From Planctomycetota bacterium (GTDB taxonomy: Bacteria; Planctomycetota; Planctomycetia; Pirellulales; Pirellulaceae), in assembly GCA_024276655.1 (NCBI GenBank), contig JAJRWU010000094.1, forward strand, positions 1 to 64,000: 64,000 nucleotides of DNA, written 5' to 3'. Shown here piece after piece: positions 27,513-36,788 of the stretch; the first letter of the stretch is position 1; every line of letters starts with the position of its first letter. Both the position numbers and the translations under genes were made by a program. The notes below the pieces were generated by a model, which worked only from the letters and a program-made list of their open reading frames with translations, was not told where the DNA came from and searched no databases.

Positions 27513-27660
27513 AGGCGAGCGGCGGAAAATAACTTACCCGCACGCAGCGGGAGTCCGGAAGTTTTTTTTTGGGTTCCCGCCTATGTGAGAATGACCGTTT
27601 GCTGATTCACTCGCTTGCGTTTCGTGCTTGTATTAGGTGATTTTCATCTGCCGCTCCCCT
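27513..27660 (+). mobile_element. A-family MITE, copy 4
   Basis: A full-length copy from AGGCGAGCGGCGGAAAATAA to CATCTGCCGCTCCCCT. On the left it is preceded by TT; on the right it is followed by TA. The last base of the element is also the last base of the TAA stop codon (27660-27662) of the minus-strand pentapeptide gene. Confidence 0.85.
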
Positions 27661-28205
27661 TACAGTTTCTCCAGCATGGAGCGCAGCAGCGGTGAGAGGC
27701 GGTCGCGGCGGGCGTCGTCAAGGTCTTCGAATTGGTGTTTCAGGCACTCGGGCAAGATGGTGTTTTCGTCGACCACGGCTTGTTTGATTTGCAACATGCG
27801 CAGACCGGTGACGCCGGTCAGGTCGGCGCCGCCGAGGTTGGTTTGCGTCAGGTCGGCTTCGCCCAGATAAACATTCACCAGCGCGGCGCCGGCGAAATCG
27901 GTTTCGGTCAGATTGGCGCGGAACAGCTTGGCGTCGGTCAGATTGGCCGCTTTGAGCGAGGCCTCGGCGAAGCTGGCTTCCGCGCAATTGGCGTGCCGGA
28001 ACAAAGCGCCGTCGAGATTGGAGCGGTCGAAATCGACGCGAAACAATCGGACTTCCTGAAACTCGGCCGATTGCAGGTTTTGGTCTTTGAGGTCGGCGCG
28101 GTCGAACGCGGGCGCCTCGCCATCGCTGCCGGCCAACCAGGCGTTCCATTTTGCGACGCCCTCGGGGCCGCCCCGGAGCAATTCCAACGCTCTGTCCAAC
28201 TCCAC
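27660..28205 (-). CDS. Pentapeptide-repeat protein
   Basis: A 181-residue protein whose middle (residues about 35-140) consists of pentapeptide repeats of the A(D/N)LXX type: FDRADLKDQNLQ, ANCAEASFAEASLKAANL, DAKLFRANLTETDF, GEADLTQTNLGGADLTGV. Such repeats fold into a right-handed quadrilateral beta-helix; function varies and cannot be deduced. The flanks are short helical caps (KWNAWLAG; C-terminal LEDLDDARRDRLSPLLRSML). The frame is open to 28361, but the GTG at 28205 (VELDRALELL) has AGGAG ten bases upstream and starts the folded region, so it is chosen. The stop codon touches A-family copy 4. Confidence 0.8.
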   Translation of the reverse strand: MELDRALELLRGGPEGVAKWNAWLAGSDGEAPAFDRADLKDQNLQSAEFQEVRLFRVDFDRSNLDGALFRHANCAEASFAEASLKAANLTDAKLFRANLTETDFAGAALVNVYLGEADLTQTNLGGADLTGVTGLRMLQIKQAVVDENTILPECLKHQFEDLDDARRDRLSPLLRSMLEKL

Positions 28206-28376
28206 GGTTCGGTCTCTCCTTGTGGGGCAGCGCCGCCACGTTTGTCGGGAAATACGCCTCACGAAGGAAGGCTCCTGCATTCCAGCCCTCCAAATTAACC
28301 TGCAACCGCCCGGCGGGCAATAAAGGCAGCGCCAAGGAAAGCATTTCAAAGACAATTTCAACCCCGGCAGACGTTC

Positions 28377-29408
28377 TCAGGGGCGAATCGTGGTGATCCA
28401 GAGAAAAGGTTGCTCCGATTCATCGGTTCTCACCTCGCCTTTTAGTTTGGCCTGCGCCAGTAAGCGGTTAAGGATTTTGCGATAGTAGGTTCGCCCCGCC
28501 GGCAACGACACCTTGACCTTCTCGGGCTCGATTCCGCGTTGCTTGATTTTGGCGTGATCCCACAAGACGTTCATGTCCAGCCGCCCCTGAACCGCGGCAA
28601 TGGCGTCGGTGAGGGGAATGTCTTCGATCTCAACGTTCAGAAACTTAAAGAGTTGCGGCGTTAAGGTCCGCGGCGGTCTCTGCGCTGGCCAGCCCACGGG
28701 CCAGGTTTTTTTGCGGGTGGCGGCGTCAACGACCGCCAAACTCACTGCGTTTCCCTTTCGCACCGGCATGAAAGCCAAGCCGAGCGGACGCAACGCCGCA
28801 GCCAGTCCAACGCCCAACGTCGTGCCTTGCAGTTCGTCGTGGAGGACAAAATCGTGAGCCAGTTTCGCCCGGGACGCCGGGTCGATCGAAACGGCGAGCG
28901 GAATTTGGCGGACCAACACCTTGACGATTTTCGATCCTTGCCGGTCGGCGGTGGCAAAAGAAATACGCTGGCCCAACTGGCCATATAACTTGACAAGTTG
29001 TTCTTCGGTGAGTCCGAAGGCGACGGTCGATTCCGTCAAACTTTTCTTACCACCCGATTTGAGTTTCGCCAACCACGTTTTGATGCCGCCCCGATCATAT
29101 TGCGAGAACGACCCGCCGGGCAGCAGGAGTTTGTTTTTGGAGGTCAGGATGCCGATCACGCGGTAGGAGCGGGAATCGGCCTCGCCCAACTCGCGCGTCG
29201 AGGGTTGATCGCCGCCGCGACCGGTGCGAATGCGCACCGAAGCGAAACCCAACCCATCGAGTGTTTTGATCCATTTTTGCGAACCGGAAATGGGAAAGCC
29301 GGGCGCTGTGGCCAATTCCAAACTGACTCGCGGCTCGCCGCCGTATGCGGCGGCGACTCCGGCTATCGCGAGAACACATGCTCGCAGGCAGTGTGGTGGT
29401 TTCGTCAT
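28377..29408 (-). CDS. Secreted protein with secretin-N-like C-terminal module, unknown function
   Basis: A 343-residue exported protein. The signal peptide is MTKPPHCLRACVLAIAGVAAAYGG. The middle consists of alternating alpha/beta segments without a known motif (for example SLELATAPGFPISGSQKWIKTL). The C-terminal about 80 residues (LFKFLNVEIEDIPLTDAIAAVQGRLDMNVLWDH ... YYRKILNRLLAQAKL) resemble the 'secretin and TonB N-terminal short' fold, a small domain used in outer-membrane complexes. The ATG at 29408 has GGGAGGG just upstream and is preferred over the longer frame from 29474. It is followed by the pentapeptide gene with a 171-base gap. Confidence 0.7.
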   Translation of the reverse strand: MTKPPHCLRACVLAIAGVAAAYGGEPRVSLELATAPGFPISGSQKWIKTLDGLGFASVRIRTGRGGDQPSTRELGEADSRSYRVIGILTSKNKLLLPGGSFSQYDRGGIKTWLAKLKSGGKKSLTESTVAFGLTEEQLVKLYGQLGQRISFATADRQGSKIVKVLVRQIPLAVSIDPASRAKLAHDFVLHDELQGTTLGVGLAAALRPLGLAFMPVRKGNAVSLAVVDAATRKKTWPVGWPAQRPPRTLTPQLFKFLNVEIEDIPLTDAIAAVQGRLDMNVLWDHAKIKQRGIEPEKVKVSLPAGRTYYRKILNRLLAQAKLKGEVRTDESEQPFLWITTIRP

Positions 29409-29573
29409 GTTTCCCTCCCCGCAAGCTTCAGAAGCGATGGCGCCTATTCCGAAGTATAGCCCGCCCCGCGGCAAAAGAGAATTTACCAGCCGCTGAGGAC
29501 CGTTCGCGCAATGAGCGTCGCCAACAACTCCTTTTCAAGGGGGGGAGGTAGAAGGGGCGTTTGGCTCTCCCAA

Positions 29574-29704
29574 TAAAATTTACCCGCACGCAACGGGAGT
29601 CCGTGAGTTTTTTGGGTTCCCGCCTACGCGGGAATGACCGTTTGCTGATTCACTCGCTTGCGCTTCGTGCTTGCATTAGGTGAATTTTCATCTGCCGCTC
29701 GCCT
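29574..29704 (+). mobile_element. A-family MITE, copy 5 (left end degraded)
   Basis: The copy retains the interior (TTTACCCGCACGCAACGGG; CGCCTACGCGGGAATGACC) and a perfect right end CATCTGCCGCTCGCCT followed by TAAAGCG, but the left 15 bases have diverged (TTGGCTCTCCCAATAAAA). Just after it comes an H-family palindrome (AGCGTACACTCCAACGG). Confidence 0.8.
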
Positions 29705-29778
29705 AAAGCGTACACTCCAACGGTGGGCGGCAATGGGCGGCGCAAATGACGGCGTTGTTTCGAGGTGTCTCTCGGGCC

Positions 29779-29891
29779 CGCTGCATCTGGCATCCCGCTG
29801 GGATGCACGTTCGTTGCGTTGGCCTACCGGTGGTGTTCGCTGCGCTCGACCACCGGCTGGCAAGCCTCCGGCTTGGCGAGAATTCCATAAC
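29779..29891 (+). repeat. G-family dispersed repeat, copy 2
   Basis: About 113 bases matching 1762-1875, same orientation, differing by an internal deletion around ACCACCGGCTGGCAAGC and scattered substitutions. It lies in a 640-base gene-free interval that also holds the A copy 5 and D elements. Confidence 0.7.
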
Positions 29892-29926
29892 ACCATTGCT
29901 CGGAATAGATCTTGTGACGATTCCTT

Positions 29927-30057
29927 AGTGTTTTGTCACAGCTAAGAATTAGGGTTGCAAGATATCAGCCGCAGGGCGCTAGCCCACGGTTTTCCCGCTC
30001 AGAACCGTGGGCTAGCGGGCTGCGGCTGATCCTAAAATTAAGCTGCGACAAAGCACT
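29927..30057. repeat. Large palindromic element (D)
   Basis: A 131-bp imperfect palindrome. The outer arms are AGTGTTTTGTCACAGCT and AGCTGCGACAAAGCACT; the inner arms are CAGCCGCAGGGCGCTAGCCC and GGGCTAGCGGGCTGCGGCTG, separated by a short loop around CCGCTC. Its right end is directly adjacent to the TAG stop of the small basic protein gene, so on the minus strand it could double as a strong terminator. I see one copy in this window. Confidence 0.7.
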
Positions 30058-30265
30058 AGGTCTCTTCTTCGTCTTCGGCCTTCTTGGCTTTCTTCTTTTT
30101 CTTCAGAGAGACCTTGACCACGCGAACCTTGGGCAGCCCCATGACGGGATCGCCTTCCGACCAACGTTCCGCTTCCTGAAGTTTGGTCAAACGCTCCGCC
30201 CGCGTTAAGACGTTGCGGTTTCTCACCGAACCGGCCCGAACTTTCAAACTTTTATCAATTGGCAT
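30056..30265 (-). CDS. Small basic protein of the PVC group (TIGR04137-like)
   Basis: A 69-residue protein, MPIDKSLKVRAGSVRNRNVL..., with a basic N-terminal half and a lysine-rich tail (SLKKKKKAKKAEDEEET). The pattern 'DKSLK...RNVL.RAERL.KL...W..GD' matches the small basic protein family TIGR04137, found in Planctomycetes, Verrucomicrobia and Chlamydiae. Its function is not established; size and charge suggest an RNA or ribosome partner. The gene stands alone, with palindromic elements on both sides (D at its 3' end, C upstream). Confidence 0.85.
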   Translation of the reverse strand: MPIDKSLKVRAGSVRNRNVLTRAERLTKLQEAERWSEGDPVMGLPKVRVVKVSLKKKKKAKKAEDEEET

Positions 30266-30337
30266 ATCCGCAGACTTTCACAACACGCATGAAACAACGA
30301 AGCGGGCTTAGCGGCCCGCCATGTATTGGTAGTTATA

Positions 30338-30490
30338 CTTCTCACGGATAGCAATGGCTCGTTTAACGGCAAGCCGAAGGCGGCTGCGTTTTCCTGCTTG
30401 CTCAAACGCGCTGCCACAAAACGCAGCCGCCTTCGGCTTGCCGTTAAACGAAAATGCACCATTTTCAACCGAGAACGGTAGAGGACGCCA
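30338..30490 (+). repeat. C-family hairpin element, copy 1
   Basis: Two perfect 34-base arms, 30359-30392 and 30418-30451, beginning TCGTTTAACGGCAAGCCGAA and separated by a 25-base loop. Weaker similarity to copy 2 (40745-40890, opposite orientation) extends on both sides, including AGCAATGGC before the left arm and TTTCAACCG after the right one. No gene is encoded. It sits between the rseP stop and the small basic protein start; the remainder of 30266-30652 shows nothing else. Confidence 0.8.
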
Positions 30491-30652
30491 GCAGGCGCTA
30501 TCCCGCTCGCAACTTAAGGAGCACATTATAGACCACCCGACCACCCGACTTCAACGCCAACGCGGCCGTTGCGGCCTAAAAAATTAGGAAAGCGTGGAAA
30601 ACCGCGGCCCGGTTCAGAAGCCAATTCAAGATTTAACTATCCCACGCTCGCC

Positions 30653-32845
30653 TTACGAACCCAGCCACGGCGCGAAGCGGTAGAAATCGAGCCCAAAGAC
30701 GAAAATCATCAGGCAGAGCACAAAAAACAGACCGGAGAGCGTCAGCCCGACCGCCACCCGCTCGTCGACTGGCTTTCCGCGAATGCCTTCGTAGATCAAA
30801 AAGACCATATGCCCGCCATCCAAGACCGGTATCGGTAGGAAGTTCACGATCGCCAAGTTGCAGCTCATGAAGGTCAGGAAGATCAGCAACCGGGGAAAGC
30901 CTTGGTTTGCTTCAGCCCCGGCAACATAGGCTATTGACACCGGCCCGGCCAAATTCGTGGCGGCCACCTTCCCGGTGAGCAGTTTCTTCAAAACGGTGGC
31001 GACTTGCATCAACTGCTCACGGGTTTCACGGAAACCCAAAGACACCGCCTCCGAAAAAGAGCCGGCGGTATGCACCTCTTTGAGCTGAGTGATCGACAAA
31101 CCTCGCTGCGGGATACTCCATTGCTTCGAAGCAACCACTTCGAGCACCTTGGTTTTGGGCATGGCGCCCGAGCGCGAGAAGGAAACGCTCAGCTTGGTGC
31201 CGGTTGGCAGCAATTGAAGCGTTTCATGCACTTCGGGCCAACTGCCTTTCTTGCCGTCGAAAGGCACGGCAGTACTGTAGAACTTCGCCTTTTTGGCGCG
31301 TTCCGCATCGTTGACCGCGACAAACGAGGCTTCGGTGAGTATGTCGGCGGGCAGAAAACCGGCCTTTTCCGCCGGACTGCCCTTGGCAACCGCAGCCACT
31401 TCGCTGGTCATGTTGACGGCCAAGCCCAGGGCGTCAATGCCTATCGGCGAAGCCGGACCATAGCCCGAATCGTAAGACCGCGGCGCACGCACCTCAATGG
31501 AGAGCGTTTGCTCCCGGCCCTCTCGCAAGACAATCAATTCCACTTTCTTACCGACCTGCGGAAGAAGGCGTTGCGGCAACGTGAAGGCGTCGCCTATCGG
31601 CTGGCTCGCCAGGGAAACCAGCAGATCGCCCGCTTTCACGCCCGCCTGCGCTGCCGGCGAGCCAACTTGCACGGCCGAAACCGGTCCCAGTTTCATGATC
31701 AACCCGACGCCGCGAAGGGGCGTCGCGCCGACCTTGATGTCGACCTCCGTGGAAACGCCGTCCTTCGCGGAAACGCCGTCCTTCGTCGTTCGTTTGACGG
31801 TGAAGGTTAACTCCTGGCCCATTTTCTGCGTCAAGAGCGCCTTCATCGCGACATAATCCTGGATCGGCTTGCCGTCGATGGCCACGATTTGATCACCGCC
31901 TTTGAACGGCGGGCTGGCCGCTGCGGCGCCGGTTCCTGGAAGCACCGGATTGTCCTTGGCCGCCAGCACCGGCAAGAGCGGAGGCGAGACGCCAATGGTG
32001 GGAATCGGCGTGAATTTTTCACTCGGCTGGACGCTGATCCAAACCGGATTGGCATCGCCCCGCTTGACCAGCAATTGCACTTTGGAATCGACGCCGGCCA
32101 TGAATACTTGCTCGACCAGATCTTTTCCAAAACGCAATTGTTGGTCGGGCTCGCCCTTTTCTTCTCCCACGTACAGAATTTGATCGCCCGCTTGCAGGTG
32201 CTCAATGGGCCAATCCGACGAACCAATCCAGGCCGGGCTGCCCGCCACCACGCCGCCCACCTGCGTAGGCGTGTAGGTGACGCCAAAATAATAGGCGATC
32301 GTGGCGAACACCACCGCGAATATCACGTTCATTGTGACGCCCGCCGAAATGATCGCCATCCTTTGAGGAACGCTCTTGGCGGTATAACTGCGAGGATCGA
32401 GTTCAAAGTCGGCTTCATCGGCCACTTGCCCGTCGTCCACTTCGCCATCGGCCACTTCGCTGTCGTCGTCGTCTTTACGAATGCGCGTTCGCTCCGCTTC
32501 GGCTTCCGCGTTGGCGGGGTTATCGTCTTGCCCCAGCATTTTCACATAGCCGCCGAATGGAATGATGCCAATTGCGTATTCCGTTTCGCCCCATTGGCGT
32601 TTCCAAAGCGTGCGCGGCAGTTGGAACCGGCCAATGCCGATAGGCACATCGAAACCGACCAGAAACTTTTCGCACTTCACGCCGCACATTCTCGCGACGC
32701 CGAAGTGGCCCAGTTCATGCACGAAAATCACGAAACCGATGCCCGCCGCCACTTTCAGCACCAGCCAAATCGTGCCGAGTACGCCCAGTACGGCTTCGAG
32801 CATATTGAATTCGGCCAATAGGTCGGCCATTAAGTAAGCTGCCAT
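30653..32845 (-). CDS. rseP: Site-2 protease RseP family zinc metalloprotease
   Basis: A 730-residue membrane protease of family M50. The catalytic HELGH lies at residues 43-47, directly after the first membrane helix (AAGIGFVIFV). The third zinc ligand is in NFLPIPVLDGGH near the C-terminus. Four PDZ-like segments are recognisable between them (GGVVAGSPAWIG..., ASPPFKGGDQIVAIDGK, VQVGSPAAQAGVKAGDLL, AVAKGSPAEKAGFLPADIL), against two in E. coli, which explains the length. A charged insert of acidic residues (KDDDDSEVADGEVDDGQVADE) precedes the second membrane region. The family cleaves anti-sigma factors and signal peptides inside the membrane. The ATG is preceded by AGGAGGTGA and overlaps the end of dxr by 16 bases, so the two are translated as one operon. 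Confidence 0.93.
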   Translation of the reverse strand: MAAYLMADLLAEFNMLEAVLGVLGTIWLVLKVAAGIGFVIFVHELGHFGVARMCGVKCEKFLVGFDVPIGIGRFQLPRTLWKRQWGETEYAIGIIPFGGYVKMLGQDDNPANAEAEAERTRIRKDDDDSEVADGEVDDGQVADEADFELDPRSYTAKSVPQRMAIISAGVTMNVIFAVVFATIAYYFGVTYTPTQVGGVVAGSPAWIGSSDWPIEHLQAGDQILYVGEEKGEPDQQLRFGKDLVEQVFMAGVDSKVQLLVKRGDANPVWISVQPSEKFTPIPTIGVSPPLLPVLAAKDNPVLPGTGAAAASPPFKGGDQIVAIDGKPIQDYVAMKALLTQKMGQELTFTVKRTTKDGVSAKDGVSTEVDIKVGATPLRGVGLIMKLGPVSAVQVGSPAAQAGVKAGDLLVSLASQPIGDAFTLPQRLLPQVGKKVELIVLREGREQTLSIEVRAPRSYDSGYGPASPIGIDALGLAVNMTSEVAAVAKGSPAEKAGFLPADILTEASFVAVNDAERAKKAKFYSTAVPFDGKKGSWPEVHETLQLLPTGTKLSVSFSRSGAMPKTKVLEVVASKQWSIPQRGLSITQLKEVHTAGSFSEAVSLGFRETREQLMQVATVLKKLLTGKVAATNLAGPVSIAYVAGAEANQGFPRLLIFLTFMSCNLAIVNFLPIPVLDGGHMVFLIYEGIRGKPVDERVAVGLTLSGLFFVLCLMIFVFGLDFYRFAPWLGS

Positions 32846-33993
32846 TTATTCACCTCCTCTCGGGCCCAGAGGTCGAGTCCGAGTAATTGTTCCAAGGTAG
32901 GGTCTGATTCGTGTGCGTGGCTCTCGACCACCGCCCGGCATACCGGAGCGATTTTAGCGAACGACAAATCGTGGTCTAAAAACCGAGCCACGGCCGCCTC
33001 GTTCGCGGCATTCAAAACACAGCCGGCCGAACCGCCCAAACGGGCGACATCGCGTCCTAGCTGTAGGGCCGGAAATGTTTCTTCGTGGGGTGGTTCAAAA
33101 TCGAGTTGGAAGGCTTGGCTCAAATCGAGCCTTTTGGCCGGACCCGGCCAACGCTCCGGATACGAAAATGCATATTGAATGGGAAGTTTCATGTCGGGCG
33201 GGCTCATTTGCGCCAGCACCGAGCCATCTTGAAACTCCACCAAGGAATGAACGATCGATTGAGGATGCACAACAACATCAATCTGCTCGGGCCGCAGATC
33301 GAACAGCCACCGCGCCTCGATCATTTCGAGCGTCTTGTTCATCATGGTGGCGGAATCGACCGAAATTTTCGGGCCCATGCTCCACGTGGGGTGGGCTAGG
33401 GCGTCTTTTACGGTCACGGTCCGCAATTGTTCAGGGGTGAACCCGCGAAAGGGCCCGCCGCTGGCCGTTAGTATAATACGTTTGACGTCTTTCCGCCGCC
33501 CCGCCTGCAAAGCCTGGAACACCGCGCTGTGTTCGCTATCGACTGGTAATAATTCTCCGCCGCACCGCCGGGCCAACTCCATAATGAGCGGACCGGCCAT
33601 CACGAGCGGTTCCTTGTTGGCCAGGGCCACGGTTTTTCCGGCTTCGAGTGCGGCCCACACGCTGGTCAGCCCCGCGCTGCCGACAATCGCGGCCAGCACG
33701 ATATCTACTTCGTCGTGTTGCACTACTTGGCGGAGGCCCTCCTGGCCCATCAGCAGTTCGGTTTCAGACGGCAACTCTTGCCAGTCGAATTCGGCGGCGC
33801 GGCGGGAATCTGTCGCGACGACGAACTTAGGCCGTGTTTTTTGAGCCAAAACCAGCAATTCTTCACAACGCCGATGAGCGGAAACCGCCCACACCCGCAG
33901 ACGCCCGGCTGAACCCGCCACCACTTCCAATGCACTGCGCCCGATGCTGCCGGTGGCGCCGAGTATCGCGACTTTACGGACATCCTGGGTCAT
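32830..33993 (-). CDS. dxr: 1-deoxy-D-xylulose 5-phosphate reductoisomerase
   Basis: A 387-residue enzyme of the MEP isoprenoid pathway; it converts DXP to MEP using NADPH and a divalent metal. The NADPH-binding motif GATGSIGRSAL lies at residues 10-20. The metal and substrate residues lie in LLPVDSEHSAVFQAL and KRIILTASGGPF, followed by SVDSATMMNKTLEMIEA, all diagnostic. The C-terminal helical domain ends in NKWQLT. The ATG at 33993 (MTQDVRKVAILG) is chosen; the frame extends to 34053, but this part lacks homology. It is the first gene of the dxr-rseP operon and divergent from ftsH. Confidence 0.96.
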   Translation of the reverse strand: MTQDVRKVAILGATGSIGRSALEVVAGSAGRLRVWAVSAHRRCEELLVLAQKTRPKFVVATDSRRAAEFDWQELPSETELLMGQEGLRQVVQHDEVDIVLAAIVGSAGLTSVWAALEAGKTVALANKEPLVMAGPLIMELARRCGGELLPVDSEHSAVFQALQAGRRKDVKRIILTASGGPFRGFTPEQLRTVTVKDALAHPTWSMGPKISVDSATMMNKTLEMIEARWLFDLRPEQIDVVVHPQSIVHSLVEFQDGSVLAQMSPPDMKLPIQYAFSYPERWPGPAKRLDLSQAFQLDFEPPHEETFPALQLGRDVARLGGSAGCVLNAANEAAVARFLDHDLSFAKIAPVCRAVVESHAHESDPTLEQLLGLDLWAREEVNKWQLT

Positions 33994-34177
33994 ATGCGTA
34001 CGCCATGCCATGGGCCCGCCAGTAATACACAAGCCGTAACCTCCCTTGAACATTCAAGTTCGGATCATCCAGGGCATTCTAGCGCGGCGCCCGTTTGGCG
34101 GCAACCCTGAAACGGGGCAGCTCCCGCTAGCCGCCGCCTCCCGCAATATTAGGGGATATCGTTTTTCAACCGGGGAG

Positions 34178-34183
34178 TATAAT
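34178..34183 (+). promoter_or_regulatory. Possible -10 box for ftsH
   Basis: A perfect TATAAT, 66 bases before the ftsH ATG in the dxr/ftsH divergent region. No good -35 hexamer lies 16-18 bases upstream (GATATC at best), so this is only a suggestion. Confidence 0.35.
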
Positions 34184-34249
34184 GGAACCATAGCCCGCCA
34201 ACGGCCGGCGGAAGTGGAAGCTTCGCTGATTTTTTCTGAAAGACTCTCC

Positions 34250-36280
<2,031 letters not shown>

Positions 36281-36293
36281 TTCTGTTTCCGCG

Positions 36294-36330
36294 CCGTTGG
36301 AGCGTACGCTTTAGCGTGTTTTCCTTCTAC
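36294..36330 (+). repeat. H-family short palindrome after ftsH
   Basis: GTTGGAGCGTACGCTTTAGC followed by GTGTTTTCCTTCT. The ACGCTTTAGCGT core is self-complementary and is followed by T-rich sequence, so it might help end the ftsH transcript. Similar units are at 11328, 29703 and in tandem at 46074-46175. Confidence 0.5.
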
Positions 36331-36476
36331 ACGCCGCACCAAAAAAAACGGTTCTTCGCCAATCATAATGGCAATATTTGGAATGTGAGCGCGTCATGCC
36401 CACCTCGGTTCGGGCGCAACAAAGCGGGACGCCCGAGGATCATCAACAACAAAGCTTGAGCGGAGGCTGGCGACCT

Positions 36477-36500
36477 GTTGTTTATACATAAGTTTTTATG
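36477..36500 (+). repeat. I-family left-end fragment
   Basis: TGTTGTTTATACATAAGTTT matches the left end of the complete I element (3770-3892) and is then replaced by the F-family repeat, suggesting that one inserted into or beside the other. Confidence 0.55.
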
Positions 36501-36680
36501 TGCGGTTACGAAGACGGGAAACGCGGAGGCCGCAAAGAGGCAGAGGGCCGCAGAGAAGAACGAAAGGCAAGAAAATCAAATCTCGGCGATGTTCCTCGGC
36601 TGTGCGATTGCATTGCATCGTCAACTTGAGTCGAGATGATTGGCGCCTGTCCTCTGCGTTCTCTGCGTTGAAATGCCCGC
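36496..36680 (-). repeat. F-family dispersed repeat, copy 2
   Basis: The reverse-orientation partner of 126-310: TGCGATTGCATTGCATCGTC here is the reverse complement of the central landmark there. The 508-base gap between ftsH and the methylase gene (36281-36788) is almost filled by the H, I and F repeats and has no gene. Confidence 0.7.
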
Positions 36681-36788
36681 CGAGCAATGTCTGAACTTTC
36701 GCCGGCGTTGCGGAAAGTTGCCATAACATCTATTTCTCTCGTCTTCCTATTCATTCTTGGTAACCGCTTGGCATACCCCGGAATCGTT

